Assembly (NCBI GenBank): GCA_964629475.1
Contig: CAZVQW010000001.1
Coordinates: 186,001 to 250,000, forward strand
Origin: SMWD01 sp964629475
GTDB lineage: Bacteria; Pseudomonadota; Gammaproteobacteria; Steroidobacterales; GCA-2729495
DNA length: 64,000 nt
Direction of reading: 5' to 3'
The position numbers and the translations under genes are program-made. This document shows, in pieces, positions 25,996-34,400 of the stretch. The notes below the pieces were generated by a model. It was not told where the DNA came from. It saw only the letters and a list, made by a program, of their open reading frames with translations, and did not search any database. How positions within the stretch are numbered: position 1 is the first letter of the stretch; every line of letters begins with the position of its first letter.

Positions 25996-26316
25996 TCAGC
26001 TCTCATTATCCGCGGCCTGAACCTCAAGCCCATCGAGTTCTGTGGTTAATTCAATCTGACATGCCAGCCGGCTATTTGCATGCCGGTCGCGTACAGCATC
26101 GAGTATTCCGTCTTCCATCTCGCAGATGGCGGGCAACTTGTTCAACCAGTCGCCATTGATGTATGTGTGACACGTCGCACACGAACAGGCGCCACCACAT
26201 TCGCCGATGATCCCGGCAACTCCGTGATCAATGGCTGCTTCCATCAGGGTTTGCCCGACCGGCACATCCAGTTCATGCCGCTCGCTGTCAGAACCATGAA
26301 ATATTACGCGTGGCAT
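25996..26316 (-). CDS. 2Fe-2S ferredoxin, adrenodoxin type
   Basis: A 106-residue ferredoxin. The cluster ligands follow C-x5-C-x2-C in ECGGACSCATC near 44-54 and a fourth Cys in RLACQIEL near 87; the end GLEVQAA is typical. This is the adrenodoxin/putidaredoxin group, which often serves P450s, Rieske oxygenases or Fe-S assembly. I begin at the ATG at 26316, giving the family length; a TTG at 26355 would add 13 residues. It is followed by the FAH-fold gene after 26 bp. No P450, oxygenase or ferredoxin reductase gene is in the window, so its partner is unknown. Confidence 0.88.
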   Translation of the reverse strand: MPRVIFHGSDSERHELDVPVGQTLMEAAIDHGVAGIIGECGGACSCATCHTYINGDWLNKLPAICEMEDGILDAVRDRHANSRLACQIELTTELDGLEVQAADNES

Positions 26317-26400
26317 GCCGTCGTCAAAATAATTGGTCCGCGATACAGAAAGCAATTACCCATTCAGCAGATTGGGTATGGGAAACCGGTGTCGTGTCAT

Positions 26401-27774
26401 TTATTGGCTTTTCGCCCGATCGCGAGCAAGGCGAGCTTGTTTGATTGACGCATTGATTGACGCAAGACGCGCCTGCTCGCTTTCAATATATTTAATCCAG
26501 TTCCGTGCTCTTTTTTGGATAGCTTCGTCCTTTGCGGCAATTCGGAAAGCTTTTTTCGCATTCTCGAATTGTTCCTTCTCGAACAAGCACATACCAAGCA
26601 GTTCCTGTGCGGCCGCCGGTCGCTTCAGGCCGCCTTTCTTCAAACCTGAACGACTTGCACTGATGCAATCATCATACCGACTAAGGTTCAGATAGCTGTT
26701 AGCCAGACGAATGTCCAGCTCGCCATCTCCCGAAATTTTGGCAGCTTGCTGCAGCGGACTGATGGCTTTCTCATATTCTGCCGCTACCTGCCAGGCTTGC
26801 GATAACAGCCTGAAATTGCTTTCCGTTTTTTCGACGTAGCCGTCGGCGAAGCCTTTTTCAAGGATCCGTGCCGCCTTGTAACCGGCTTCGGCCTGCATCA
26901 GCAATTGCGCCAATGTCACGATCTCGGAACTCTTGACCAGCAGGCCCTGATCATAGGCAGCCTCATATGCGCCAAGCTGGTGTTTTTCACGATTCAACTC
27001 GCCGTACATACCGGACAACATCGTCCAGTAATCCTTTTTCGGCCAGGTAACAACCAGAATCTCGAGAATTTCAGTGACCTTAGCGAGATCGTTGATTTCG
27101 TAATAACCGGCCCGGAGCAACAACCACCACCGTTCCTTGACTTCATCCTCGCGCTGCCTGGCAATTTCGATCGCTTTCTCGACTGGCGCAATCACATCTT
27201 TGTATTTCTCAATCTGGTAATAGGCCGAACCGAGCATGATGTAGGGCTCGGGAGGTGGATTATTTACTGATGCAAGCCAGTTATTCAGGATCTTGATTGC
27301 ACCCTGCCAGTCCTCAATCTGAAAGTGCAACTGCGCCAGGGTGAAAAGCGTATCGTGCTTCTCACGTTCGCTCAGATCTTCCTGCTGGAGCAGCATTTCG
27401 AACGCCTTGATTGCATCCTTGTAACGCTCCTGATTGAAATAGACCACACCATAGATACGATACAGTTGTATCGATTCGCTGGAAGACAGTTTCTTTTTTC
27501 TATCCCTGAGTTCGTCGAGAATCTTCAGTGCACCCGGATAGTCATCAGCCTCCATTTTTTCCTGCGCTTCGGCAAACTTTCGGTAGACTTTTTCGCTGAT
27601 TCCACTGACCTTAGTCGTTTCTACTTCTTCTTCATCTTCTGCACCTTGCTGGGCAAAAGCCTGCCCCGACCACATTGGATTGTCGGTCAGCGACAAAACA
27701 AACAGGAATGCAGCCCCGAACAATAAATGTCTCAAGGATCCGCGTAGCGAAAGGTTAATAGAAAAAATATTCAT
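26401..27774 (-). CDS. Secreted TPR-repeat protein of the Ton cluster
   Basis: A 457-residue protein with a signal peptide (about residues 10-42, ending near SGQAFAQQ) and then TPR-like helical repeats over most of its length, for example YGVVYFNQERYKDAIKAFE, LAQLHFQIEDWQGAIKIL and ANSYLNLSRYDDCI. I start at the ATG at 27774 instead of the TTG at 27792. It ends the operon that encodes TonB, ExbD, ExbB and a TtpC-like protein; a TPR protein occupies the same place in Vibrio TonB2 clusters. It is likely periplasmic and may tie the energising complex to outer-membrane partners, which is an inference from context. Confidence 0.85.
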   Translation of the reverse strand: MNIFSINLSLRGSLRHLLFGAAFLFVLSLTDNPMWSGQAFAQQGAEDEEEVETTKVSGISEKVYRKFAEAQEKMEADDYPGALKILDELRDRKKKLSSSESIQLYRIYGVVYFNQERYKDAIKAFEMLLQQEDLSEREKHDTLFTLAQLHFQIEDWQGAIKILNNWLASVNNPPPEPYIMLGSAYYQIEKYKDVIAPVEKAIEIARQREDEVKERWWLLLRAGYYEINDLAKVTEILEILVVTWPKKDYWTMLSGMYGELNREKHQLGAYEAAYDQGLLVKSSEIVTLAQLLMQAEAGYKAARILEKGFADGYVEKTESNFRLLSQAWQVAAEYEKAISPLQQAAKISGDGELDIRLANSYLNLSRYDDCISASRSGLKKGGLKRPAAAQELLGMCLFEKEQFENAKKAFRIAAKDEAIQKRARNWIKYIESEQARLASINASIKQARLARDRAKSQ

Positions 27775-27801
27775 GCAACTGGCGGGATTCAAATCCTGTG
27801 C

Positions 27802-28401
27802 CTACTCCTCGAATTGATACGTCAGCCGCGTGCGAACACCCGGTGAATCGATCGGGTCACCGTCTACAACACGCGGCTTGTATTTCCATTTCAAAACGGC
27901 CTTGACCGACGCATTCTTGAACACGGAACTTGAACACTCTGTTGCAACTGCATCCTGGACTTCACCGGTCCTGGTAACCGTAAATTCCATATCGCAGTAA
28001 CCCTCGATTCCACGCGACTGAGCGCGCCGCGGATATATCGGTTCTACGCGGACGATCGGCAGGTATTCCCCATCGACTGCAAAATCAGTACCACCGATAT
28101 CAATTCCGGTGGAGACGTTGACCCGCCCCAGGTTGACTGTCGGCGCGGTCGGATCTAGTGCATCGGTTTGTGGCGGCGGGATATCCGGCGGCTTGTTCTC
28201 GACCTCCGGTGGTTTCGGTGGTTTACGATCTTTTTGCTCAACGAGTTCGTCATGCTTGACGCGAATGAAGTCCATGATCCGGAAATCAACTTTTTCGCTC
28301 AGCGCTTCCTTACCAGTACCGATCAGGAACTGCATCAACCACAACAACGCAAACGTCACGACAACGCCAGTCACTAATGAGGTGCCCAGACGACCTATCA
28401 T
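27802..28401 (-). CDS. tonB: TonB-family energy transducer
   Basis: A 199-residue TonB protein. One N-terminal membrane helix (about 7-28), a short proline-rich linker with KPPKPPEVENKPPDIPPPQ near 74-92, and a C-terminal domain with YPRRAQSRGIEGYCDMEFTV near 124-143 and WKYKPRVVDGDP near 178 are visible. The linker is short, as in TonB2-type proteins. It links ExbB/ExbD proton flow to TonB-dependent receptors, perhaps including the thiamine receptor encoded at 50.7-52.8 kb. The start is the ATG at 28401 behind GGGAG; a GTG at 28440 is less likely. It lies between an ExbD gene and the TPR gene. Confidence 0.88.
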   Translation of the reverse strand: MIGRLGTSLVTGVVVTFALLWLMQFLIGTGKEALSEKVDFRIMDFIRVKHDELVEQKDRKPPKPPEVENKPPDIPPPQTDALDPTAPTVNLGRVNVSTGIDIGGTDFAVDGEYLPIVRVEPIYPRRAQSRGIEGYCDMEFTVTRTGEVQDAVATECSSSVFKNASVKAVLKWKYKPRVVDGDPIDSPGVRTRLTYQFEE

Positions 28402-28474
28402 CGAGGCATCTCCCGCCCGACTACTATGCTCCAGAAGCACATGTAATTAGTAAAAACAGACATCAAATTCACAA

Positions 28475-28879
28475 TCAGTTTACCGCCGCGATCGCTACGT
28501 CGACCTTGGCTTCACGGGCAGCATTCATGACCATCATCAGCGTTTCGCTGTACGAATCCTTATCCGCCTGAATTAATACCGACCCTTCCGGATTCTCCGC
28601 ATGCATGCGTTCTATCTGCCCCCGAACACCCTGCGGCTTGATTTGTTTGCGGTCCATCCATACTTCGTTATTGGACGTAATTGCGACGAGAATATTGGCT
28701 TTTTTCTTGTTGATGGCCGTTTTCGCCTCGGGTCGCTGTACTTCGACGCCCGCCTCTTTAACGAATGACGCGGTCACAATAAAAAAGATCAGCATGATGA
28801 ACACGACGTCGAGCATCGGCGTCAGGTTAATACCCTCTTCATCTTCGGGGGACTGATTATCAAGAATCGATCTACGCAT
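28475..28879 (-). CDS. exbD: ExbD/TolR-family protein, second copy
   Basis: A 134-residue ExbD. The single helix LTPMLDVVFIMLIFFIVTAS at about 19-38 has the proton-path Asp, and the periplasmic part is of normal size. With ExbB pentamers it forms the proton channel that drives TonB. It is 73 bp upstream of tonB and follows another exbD gene 18 bp away; the two share the helix but differ strongly in the periplasmic domain (EVQRPEAKTAINKKK here, DATKPPAVQQTT in the other). Confidence 0.92.
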   Translation of the reverse strand: MRRSILDNQSPEDEEGINLTPMLDVVFIMLIFFIVTASFVKEAGVEVQRPEAKTAINKKKANILVAITSNNEVWMDRKQIKPQGVRGQIERMHAENPEGSVLIQADKDSYSETLMMVMNAAREAKVDVAIAAVN

Positions 28880-28897
28880 AAACTGAACCTGTAGTAA

Positions 28898-29326
28898 CTA
28901 TTCCTGCAACTCGCTAACCGGTATCGGGTCGCGCGTAAAACCCGCGTCACGTGCGGCATCAATAACGCCGACGACCAACTCTGTCTTGGCTCGAGCGCCG
29001 GCGAGTACAGCGATACTCGCATCCGGATTCTCCGCTTTGCGGCGGGTAATATGCGCGCTGACAGCACGCGGATCGACACTCAAACCATCGATGATGATCG
29101 TACCCGTGCTGTGGATTTTGATAGCAATCGACTTGGACTCGGACGTGGTCTGCTGTACTGCGGGAGGTTTTGTTGCATCAACGCCGAATTCACGCAGAAA
29201 TGACGCCGTGACGATGAAAAAGATCAGCATGATGAACACAACGTCGAGCATCGGCGTCAGATCGATGTCCGCCTCGTCCTCATCCTGACCCAGCATTTGG
29301 GAGATGCTGCTAGCTCTTCTCGCCAT
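28898..29326 (-). CDS. exbD: ExbD/TolR-family protein, first copy
   Basis: A 142-residue ExbD with the same membrane helix LTPMLDVVFIMLIFFIVTAS near 23-42 and its conserved Asp, preceded by an acidic cytoplasmic segment (GQDEDEADID). The periplasmic region ends with IDAARDAGFTRDPIPVSEL, typical of the family. It is located between exbB (75 bp) and the second exbD. Two ExbD proteins in one operon would allow ExbD heterodimers inside one ExbB pentamer, as the family dimerises; that is inference. Confidence 0.92.
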   Translation of the reverse strand: MARRASSISQMLGQDEDEADIDLTPMLDVVFIMLIFFIVTASFLREFGVDATKPPAVQQTTSESKSIAIKIHSTGTIIIDGLSVDPRAVSAHITRRKAENPDASIAVLAGARAKTELVVGVIDAARDAGFTRDPIPVSELQE

Positions 29327-29401
29327 TTACTCTTGTCCTTGCCGTAACGTTCTTCTGTCAGCCTGCTGAAGGTTCGCTTGCGAATTCAGCAGACAACCAA
29401 T

Positions 29402-29929
29402 TTAATGTTCGAGTGCCAGCTCTTCTTCGAGTGTCTCGACCTCGGTCTCGACCCGGCGTGTCAGAATCGTGACGAGGAACACACCCGACAGCGCACCGAC
29501 CATGCCGGCCATCGTCGGGATAGTCGCTTTCGACACACCGGAGGCCATCAGGCGAGCATTACTGCTGCCGGATATCGCCATCGCATCGAATACCTCGATC
29601 ATGCCCGTCACCGTACCCATCAACCCGAGCAATGGACACAGCGCTACCAGTGTCTGCACGACCGGCACGGGCATACTCGCAGACATCGAGTACCTGGAAA
29701 TCATCGCCTCGCGAATCTGGTGCGCGTTCCATGATTTTCGTTCGGCACGCCCTTCCCATGAAGCGAGAATTTTCGCTTTCAACTGCTTCAGACCGGTCTG
29801 GAAGTAGATCATGCGCTCAACGATCAGGAACCACATGCCAAAGATGGTCCAGGCGATCAGCGTCAGAACATCACCCCCGAGTTCGGAAAAGTCCCGAACG
29901 GCGACGAATGCATTCATGAACCATTCCAT
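29402..29929 (-). CDS. exbB: ExbB/TolQ-family proton channel protein
   Basis: A 175-residue MotA/TolQ/ExbB protein. The first helix lies at about 20-40 (LTLIAWTIFGMWFLIVERMIYF) and the two conserved channel helices follow from PVVQTLVALCPLLGLMGTVTGMIEVF near 92-117 and ATIPTMAGMVGALSGVFLVTIL near 137. The L-L-G-L-(L/M)-G-T-V-T-G-M motif is the family signature. It makes the pentameric channel with ExbD. It lies between the TtpC-like gene (42 bp) and the first exbD. Confidence 0.93.
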   Translation of the reverse strand: MEWFMNAFVAVRDFSELGGDVLTLIAWTIFGMWFLIVERMIYFQTGLKQLKAKILASWEGRAERKSWNAHQIREAMISRYSMSASMPVPVVQTLVALCPLLGLMGTVTGMIEVFDAMAISGSSNARLMASGVSKATIPTMAGMVGALSGVFLVTILTRRVETEVETLEEELALEH

Positions 29930-29971
29930 CAGCCCAGCACCTCAATAGCCAACATGCCGAATCAGGCGCCG

Positions 29972-31393
29972 CTACTGTGCGGATCCCGCCGATTGTTTCT
30001 CGGCGTGTTCCGCAAGTATTCCCGCGCTCTGTTCCTGCAATATCTGCACGATGCGGCGGCTGCGGCCGCTAACCAGCGTATGCAACAGAACCATCGGAAT
30101 GGCAACCGTCAGGCCGAGCACTGTCGTCACGAGCGCCTGTGAGATACCACCGGCCATGAGCTTCGGATCGCCCGTGCCATACAGGGTAATCGCCTGGAAT
30201 GTCTTGATCATACCTGTGACGGTACCGAGCAGCCCCATCAACGGAGCGACAACCGAAATTATCTTCAGGAACAACAAGGCACGATTCAGCGCCGGGGTTT
30301 CCTTGAATATAGCCTCGGACAGCTTCAATTCCAGAGTTTCTGTATCGCCGCGGCGATTCTCCTCGTGAACGCTGAGCACACGACCGAGCGCATTGTCCTG
30401 ACTGATCGTATCGGTGTTGAGTTGCGCCGTGACCTTGCGACTCGCCAAACCGAGAACGATCATGCGCTCGAACGAAATCAGCAAACCAATACAACCGAGT
30501 GCAATGATCAGGTAACCGACCAAGCCACCCTGCTGCACACGTTCCTTCAGGTTCGGGCGGGCAATCAGTGAATTAAGAACACCGCCAAGTGTCGGATCGA
30601 GGCCGAATGTAACGAGCCCGGAATCCGCATTGAAGAGTTCGGTCGTGCTGTCGATAAAGCGACTTTGCTCAGGCTGTCTGGGTAATTCCGACACATTACC
30701 GGTTTGTGGTTCATACTTCAGATATTTACCGTCTGTAATGATGTTAAACGCACCGACACGAACGACAGGCATTTCCTGCTCGGTTCCGTCCTGCAAAATA
30801 ACACTGGTTGAGAAGCGAGCAACCTTGCCCGTCTCCGTCATTTCACGCTGTAACTCAAACCACAGACGCTCAATCTCTTCGAGTGACGGCAACTTCGCGC
30901 TGCCGCCGATTTTCTTCGCAAGCGCTTCGAGGAATTCGCCGCGATCCGGGTATTGAATGTTCGTCAGCGAGTTGTCGAAACGAACCTGTGAATCACCCGA
31001 AACCTGCTGCATGACGCCAAACAGTTCCTTCAGTGAACCGAGGCGCTGATTCAGCGTCGCCGTGTACTCTGCGATCTGAACTTCATTCTCTTCAAAATCA
31101 GATTCGAGCTGCTGGCTGCGCTTTTCCTGCTGCGCCTTCTCACGTTTTGCAGCGCCCAACAACTTCTGCTGCTCAGACTTCGCCTGACGGAACTGCTGTT
31201 CCCGAGCCTTGTACTCTTTCGATTCACTGACGCGGCCCTTTTCGACCTGGCGAAGCAATTCGCTCATCGACATGGCCTGGTTATCCTGAGCAACACCGGG
31301 CAAAGAGGCGCTGAAGAGTCCGACGACCGCAACGACTGCGATCAATGGCTTGATGGCTCTCTTATTTATTGGCTTATTGATTGGGTTAGTCAT
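29972..31393 (-). CDS. TtpC-like large ExbB-family protein with periplasmic coiled coil
   Basis: A 473-residue protein. A signal-like helix at about 13-34 is followed by a charged heptad-rich region (about 45-120, for example REQQFRQAKSEQQKLLGAAKR), a beta-rich section, and then a C-terminal ExbB domain with helices near 295-315 and LFLKIISVVAPLMGLLGTVTGMIKTF near 380-405. This layout matches TtpC of Vibrio TonB2 systems, an extra inner-membrane component needed with TonB2/ExbB2/ExbD2. I start at the ATG at 31393; it shares one base with the stop of the upstream DUF3450 gene (TAATG). The longer frame starting at 31531 overlaps that gene and is rejected. Confidence 0.85.
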   Translation of the reverse strand: MTNPINKPINKRAIKPLIAVVAVVGLFSASLPGVAQDNQAMSMSELLRQVEKGRVSESKEYKAREQQFRQAKSEQQKLLGAAKREKAQQEKRSQQLESDFEENEVQIAEYTATLNQRLGSLKELFGVMQQVSGDSQVRFDNSLTNIQYPDRGEFLEALAKKIGGSAKLPSLEEIERLWFELQREMTETGKVARFSTSVILQDGTEQEMPVVRVGAFNIITDGKYLKYEPQTGNVSELPRQPEQSRFIDSTTELFNADSGLVTFGLDPTLGGVLNSLIARPNLKERVQQGGLVGYLIIALGCIGLLISFERMIVLGLASRKVTAQLNTDTISQDNALGRVLSVHEENRRGDTETLELKLSEAIFKETPALNRALLFLKIISVVAPLMGLLGTVTGMIKTFQAITLYGTGDPKLMAGGISQALVTTVLGLTVAIPMVLLHTLVSGRSRRIVQILQEQSAGILAEHAEKQSAGSAQ

Positions 31394-32169
31394 TAGTTGG
31401 CCTCCGGCGCTTGCACAGGCAGCAGGACGAGGTCCGGAGCTTTCTGTTTCGTGGCGATCTGCAGAGCAAACTTGATCTGATTCTTCGCCTTGCTGTCGAG
31501 TGCCTGATACTGGCGGGCCGACTGATCCCATGCGCCCGACACGTTGCCGTCCTGACTCTGATAGATCAGTGCGATGCGACCGACGCGAAGGAAATCAACT
31601 TCGCGGGTACCGCCATCGATATTAACGGTGTCCTTGTAGGCTTCAATTGTGCTGCCGTAGTCATTTTCGATCTGGTACGCTTCGGTAACCTTTCTGAACT
31701 TCTCGGCAACTGTCACATTGCTGTTTTCCATCAGTTCATGGAGCTTGGCGATTCGCTCCTGTCGCTCTTCGAGCAGGAACGGAATGTCGAGATCGACAAA
31801 CAGTTCAAGTCCTTCAATCATCTGCGTCATGATCGGCACGATTTGCCGGTTGATAACCTCGACCTGATCGATCGAATCACGGAGATCCTGCATCTTCATG
31901 TTCTGGTTATCGACCTGCAGACTGAGCAGCGTGTTGTAGACCTTAAGCCCGTCGATTTCCTTCAGGGCAGCCTTGTACTGATCCTCAATGCTTCGGGTCT
32001 GCTTGACGACCGCATCGATTCGCTCCTGTGACTCTTGAGCAATACGCGTACGCCCCTGCTGTGCTTTCATTATCTGATCCAGCGACTGGGCTGAACCAGT
32101 GAGCGGCAGAGAAACCGCTGCCGTGACTAACACAGCCACGATCCACGACCTCCAATTAATTGGACTCAT
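31393..32169 (-). CDS. DUF3450 coiled-coil periplasmic protein
   Basis: A 258-residue protein with a signal peptide (WIVAVLVTAAVSLPLTGSAQ near 9-28) and long helices rich in charged heptads (SQERIDAVVKQTRSIEDQ, LQVDNQNMKMQDLRDSI). MIEGLELFVDLDIPFLLEERQ near 119-139 is the DUF3450 signature. DUF3450 genes precede ttpC-exbB-exbD-tonB clusters in many gammaproteobacteria, and a role in that complex is presumed. The start is ATG 32169 behind a clear GAGGGGA site; the upstream in-frame TTG at 32226 is not needed. It is the first gene of the seven-gene operon. Confidence 0.88.
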   Translation of the reverse strand: MSPINWRSWIVAVLVTAAVSLPLTGSAQSLDQIMKAQQGRTRIAQESQERIDAVVKQTRSIEDQYKAALKEIDGLKVYNTLLSLQVDNQNMKMQDLRDSIDQVEVINRQIVPIMTQMIEGLELFVDLDIPFLLEERQERIAKLHELMENSNVTVAEKFRKVTEAYQIENDYGSTIEAYKDTVNIDGGTREVDFLRVGRIALIYQSQDGNVSGAWDQSARQYQALDSKAKNQIKFALQIATKQKAPDLVLLPVQAPEAN

Positions 32170-32484
32170 GAATGATCCCCTCGAATTTGTCAATTTATTG
32201 ATTTCAGAATTCTTGTTGCCGGACAAATCAATAATTAAGACTGCCCGACATTTGCATTACAGCATCAGTACTTTACTACAGTTACACCCAAGAAATCATG
32301 GCCCCTTTCAATTTGGTGCTTGAGAATATAATAACCCACTGTCCGGTTTTAGCAATTGAGAAAAACTGTACGCCCGGGTCTGTCACCGCAGAATCTCTAA
32401 ACTTCCACGACTGAACAGGTAAAATCGACCACCGGTCAGCCAATTGACCGTGGCAACCGAATGCCCCCGAACACGCGCCATGTA

Positions 32485-32513
32485 TTGACAATGGGCGCTG
32501 CATCAAAGAATAT
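32485..32513 (+). promoter_or_regulatory. Candidate sigma-70 promoter for the leu operon
   Basis: TTGACA (32485-32490) is a perfect -35 hexamer. It is followed after 17 bases by GAATAT (32508-32513), a weak -10. Transcription would start near 32520, giving a leader of about 185 nt up to the end of the intrinsic terminator at 32704. Confidence 0.5.
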
Positions 32514-32520
32514 TCCGCAT

Positions 32521-32649
32521 ATGATTAATGTGTCAGACAATATTCAACCGTGCCAACGCTGGAGCTGCACTGCGGCTTTGGCCGTACCGCCTCTTGAACT
32601 TCTGCCAGCGGCTCTCCGCGGGCGGGGAAGTGGGCGTTTGCACGACTGA
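32521..32649 (+). CDS. Candidate leu leader peptide
   Basis: An open frame of 42 codons lies between the candidate promoter and the terminator. It contains a Leu-rich part (PPLELLPAAL, codons at about 32584-32613) and ends 20 bases before the terminator stem. An overlapping frame from the ATG at 32528 also has several Leu codons but no stop before the terminator. Neither has a good ribosome site, so which frame is read, if any, is unsure. Confidence 0.3.
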   Translation: MINVSDNIQPCQRWSCTAALAVPPLELLPAALRGRGSGRLHD

Positions 32650-32668
32650 CAGGACGAACAAGGCAAAC

Positions 32669-32704
32669 AAACCCCGCAACCCCACCAGGTCGCGGGGTTT
32701 TTTT
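32669..32704 (+). terminator. Intrinsic terminator in the leu leader (attenuator)
   Basis: AAACCCCGC (32669-32677) pairs with GCGGGGTTT (32692-32700) around a 14-base loop, followed by a run of seven T (32698-32704). It is 95 bp before the leuA start, so read-through must be controlled. GCGGGG at 32622-32627 can pair with the CCCCGC of the 5' arm and act as an antiterminator. This is the geometry of amino-acid attenuation. Confidence 0.8.
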
Positions 32705-32798
32705 ATGTCGGGTTCCGGCCGCCGACAAACCACAACCGGACGGAAAACTAATACCGCGGGTCCCCGGACCCCGAATTACAGAGAAACGGAGGCAAGCA

Positions 32799-34376
32799 AT
32801 GAACGAGCAAGAAAATGACCGTGTCATTATTTTTGACACAACTTTGCGCGATGGCGAACAAGCACCCGGATGCAGCATGACACTCCGGGAAAAACTGCGT
32901 GTTGCTGCGGCTCTCCGTGATCTGAATGTCGATGTCATCGAAGCCGGCTTTGCAGCCGCATCGCCGGGTGATTTCGATGCCGTTGCCACGATTGCAGAAC
33001 AGATCGAAGGGCCGACGATCTGCAGCCTGGCGCGTTGCCATCCGGACGATATCGAAAAAGCGGCAAAGGCCGTTGCCCCGGCACAAAACAAACGCGTCCA
33101 CGTGTTTGTCGCCACGAGTGAGATTCATCGCAAATACAAGCTGGAGATGGCCAAGGACGAGATCATCAAGCGCGCGGCCGATGCGGTGCGCATGGCACGC
33201 GAAGTCTGCGAAGACGTCGAGTTTTCGCCCGAGGATGCTTCGCGGACCGAACCGGCCTACCTGGCCGACGTTGTCTCAGCCGTTATCGAGGCCGGTGCCC
33301 GGACAGTCAATATTCCGGATACCGTCGGCTATACGGTTCCCGGTGAGTTTGCCGACTTGTTCCATTATCTCAAAGCGCATGTGCCCGGTGTCGATCAGGC
33401 AATACTGAGCGTCCACTGTCACAATGATCTGGGCATGGCCGTTGCCAACAGTCTGGCAGCCGTTGGCGCCGGCGCACGTCAGATCGAATGCACGATCAAC
33501 GGTATTGGCGAACGAGCCGGCAACTGCTCGCTCGAGGAAATCGTCATGGCGCTGAAGACCCGCACCGAGTATTTCGGCATCGATACGGCGATCGACACAC
33601 AGAAACTGTATCCCACCAGCCGTCTCGTGGCACAGATCACCGGCATGCACGTGCCGCGAAACAAGGCAATTGTTGGCGAGAATGCATTCGCACATGAGGC
33701 GGGCATTCATCAGCATGGCATGCTCAAGCACGCGTCGACCTATGAGATCATGCGGCCGGAAGATGTCGGGCTGAGCAAATCGAACCTGGTTCTGGGCAAA
33801 CACAGTGGACGCCACGCGTTCCGTGAACGGGTCGAACAGCTGGGCTTCTCACCGAGTGACACTGAATTGAACCGCGCATTCAATGCGTTCAAAAAGCTGG
33901 CCGACCGTAAAAAGGAACTGTTCGACGCCGACATCGAGGCGATTATCATGAGCGCTGAAGGCGGGCTCCGTGGCCCGTGGACTCTGGATGAACTGCGCAC
34001 CTCGGCGGGCACGGCCGCGCTCGCGACCGGCTCGGTACGACTGAGTCATGCAGACGGGCACACGGTGGACGGAGCCGCAGATGGAGCCGGACCGGTCGAA
34101 GCCGCATTCAAGGCGATCGAGCACGCTACCGGCATCGAAACAAAAGTCAGGAATTTCGAGGTACGCAGTGTAACGATGGGCGACGATGCCCAGGGTGAGG
34201 TCACCGTGACCGTGGAATATAATGACCACAGCTATCGTGGCAATGGCATCAGCACAGACATCGTTGAAGCCGGCGCCCGCGCCTTTCTGGAGGTCATCAA
34301 TCAAATCGGCCGCCGCCAGGCTGCCGGTACCGATGACGGCAAGGACGGGCCGGCCGACCAGGCCGCCACGATATAA
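32799..34376 (+). CDS. leuA: 2-isopropylmalate synthase
   Basis: A 525-residue LeuA, the first committed step of leucine synthesis (acetyl-CoA plus 2-oxoisovalerate). The catalytic TIM barrel has IIFDTTLRDGEQAPGCSMT near 10-28 with the metal-binding Asp, CHNDLGMAVANSLAA near 207 with the His, and GIGERAGNCSLEEIVMAL near 236. The C-terminal regulatory domain (about 395-500, ending in a segment with DIVEAGARAFLEVIN) is the leucine feedback domain. CGGAGG lies 7 bases before the ATG. It is the first gene of the leu operon, behind an attenuator-like leader, and is followed after 24 bp by ilvE. Confidence 0.97.
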   Translation: MNEQENDRVIIFDTTLRDGEQAPGCSMTLREKLRVAAALRDLNVDVIEAGFAAASPGDFDAVATIAEQIEGPTICSLARCHPDDIEKAAKAVAPAQNKRVHVFVATSEIHRKYKLEMAKDEIIKRAADAVRMAREVCEDVEFSPEDASRTEPAYLADVVSAVIEAGARTVNIPDTVGYTVPGEFADLFHYLKAHVPGVDQAILSVHCHNDLGMAVANSLAAVGAGARQIECTINGIGERAGNCSLEEIVMALKTRTEYFGIDTAIDTQKLYPTSRLVAQITGMHVPRNKAIVGENAFAHEAGIHQHGMLKHASTYEIMRPEDVGLSKSNLVLGKHSGRHAFRERVEQLGFSPSDTELNRAFNAFKKLADRKKELFDADIEAIIMSAEGGLRGPWTLDELRTSAGTAALATGSVRLSHADGHTVDGAADGAGPVEAAFKAIEHATGIETKVRNFEVRSVTMGDDAQGEVTVTVEYNDHSYRGNGISTDIVEAGARAFLEVINQIGRRQAAGTDDGKDGPADQAATI

Positions 34377-34400
34377 AAACGTTGTATATAAGGAACGCTC

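Larger units (their letters stand above)
32170..32798. other. Long intergenic region between the Ton operon and leuA
   Basis: This 629-bp stretch separates the divergent DUF3450 and leuA genes. From about 32485 it holds a promoter, an attenuator-like leader and a terminator hairpin for the leu genes, listed separately. In 32170-32480 I see no gene, repeat or RNA; it should contain the promoter of the Ton operon on the minus strand, but no clear -35/-10 pair stands out. Confidence 0.6.

Noticed and set aside
25100..26316. Ferredoxin and FAH-fold pair as part of a P450 system
   Set aside because: No P450, oxygenase or ferredoxin reductase gene lies nearby, so the idea has no support in this window.
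31394..31531. Upstream extension of the TtpC-like gene
   Set aside because: It lies in the DUF3450 gene in another frame. The protein from 31393 begins with a normal signal sequence.
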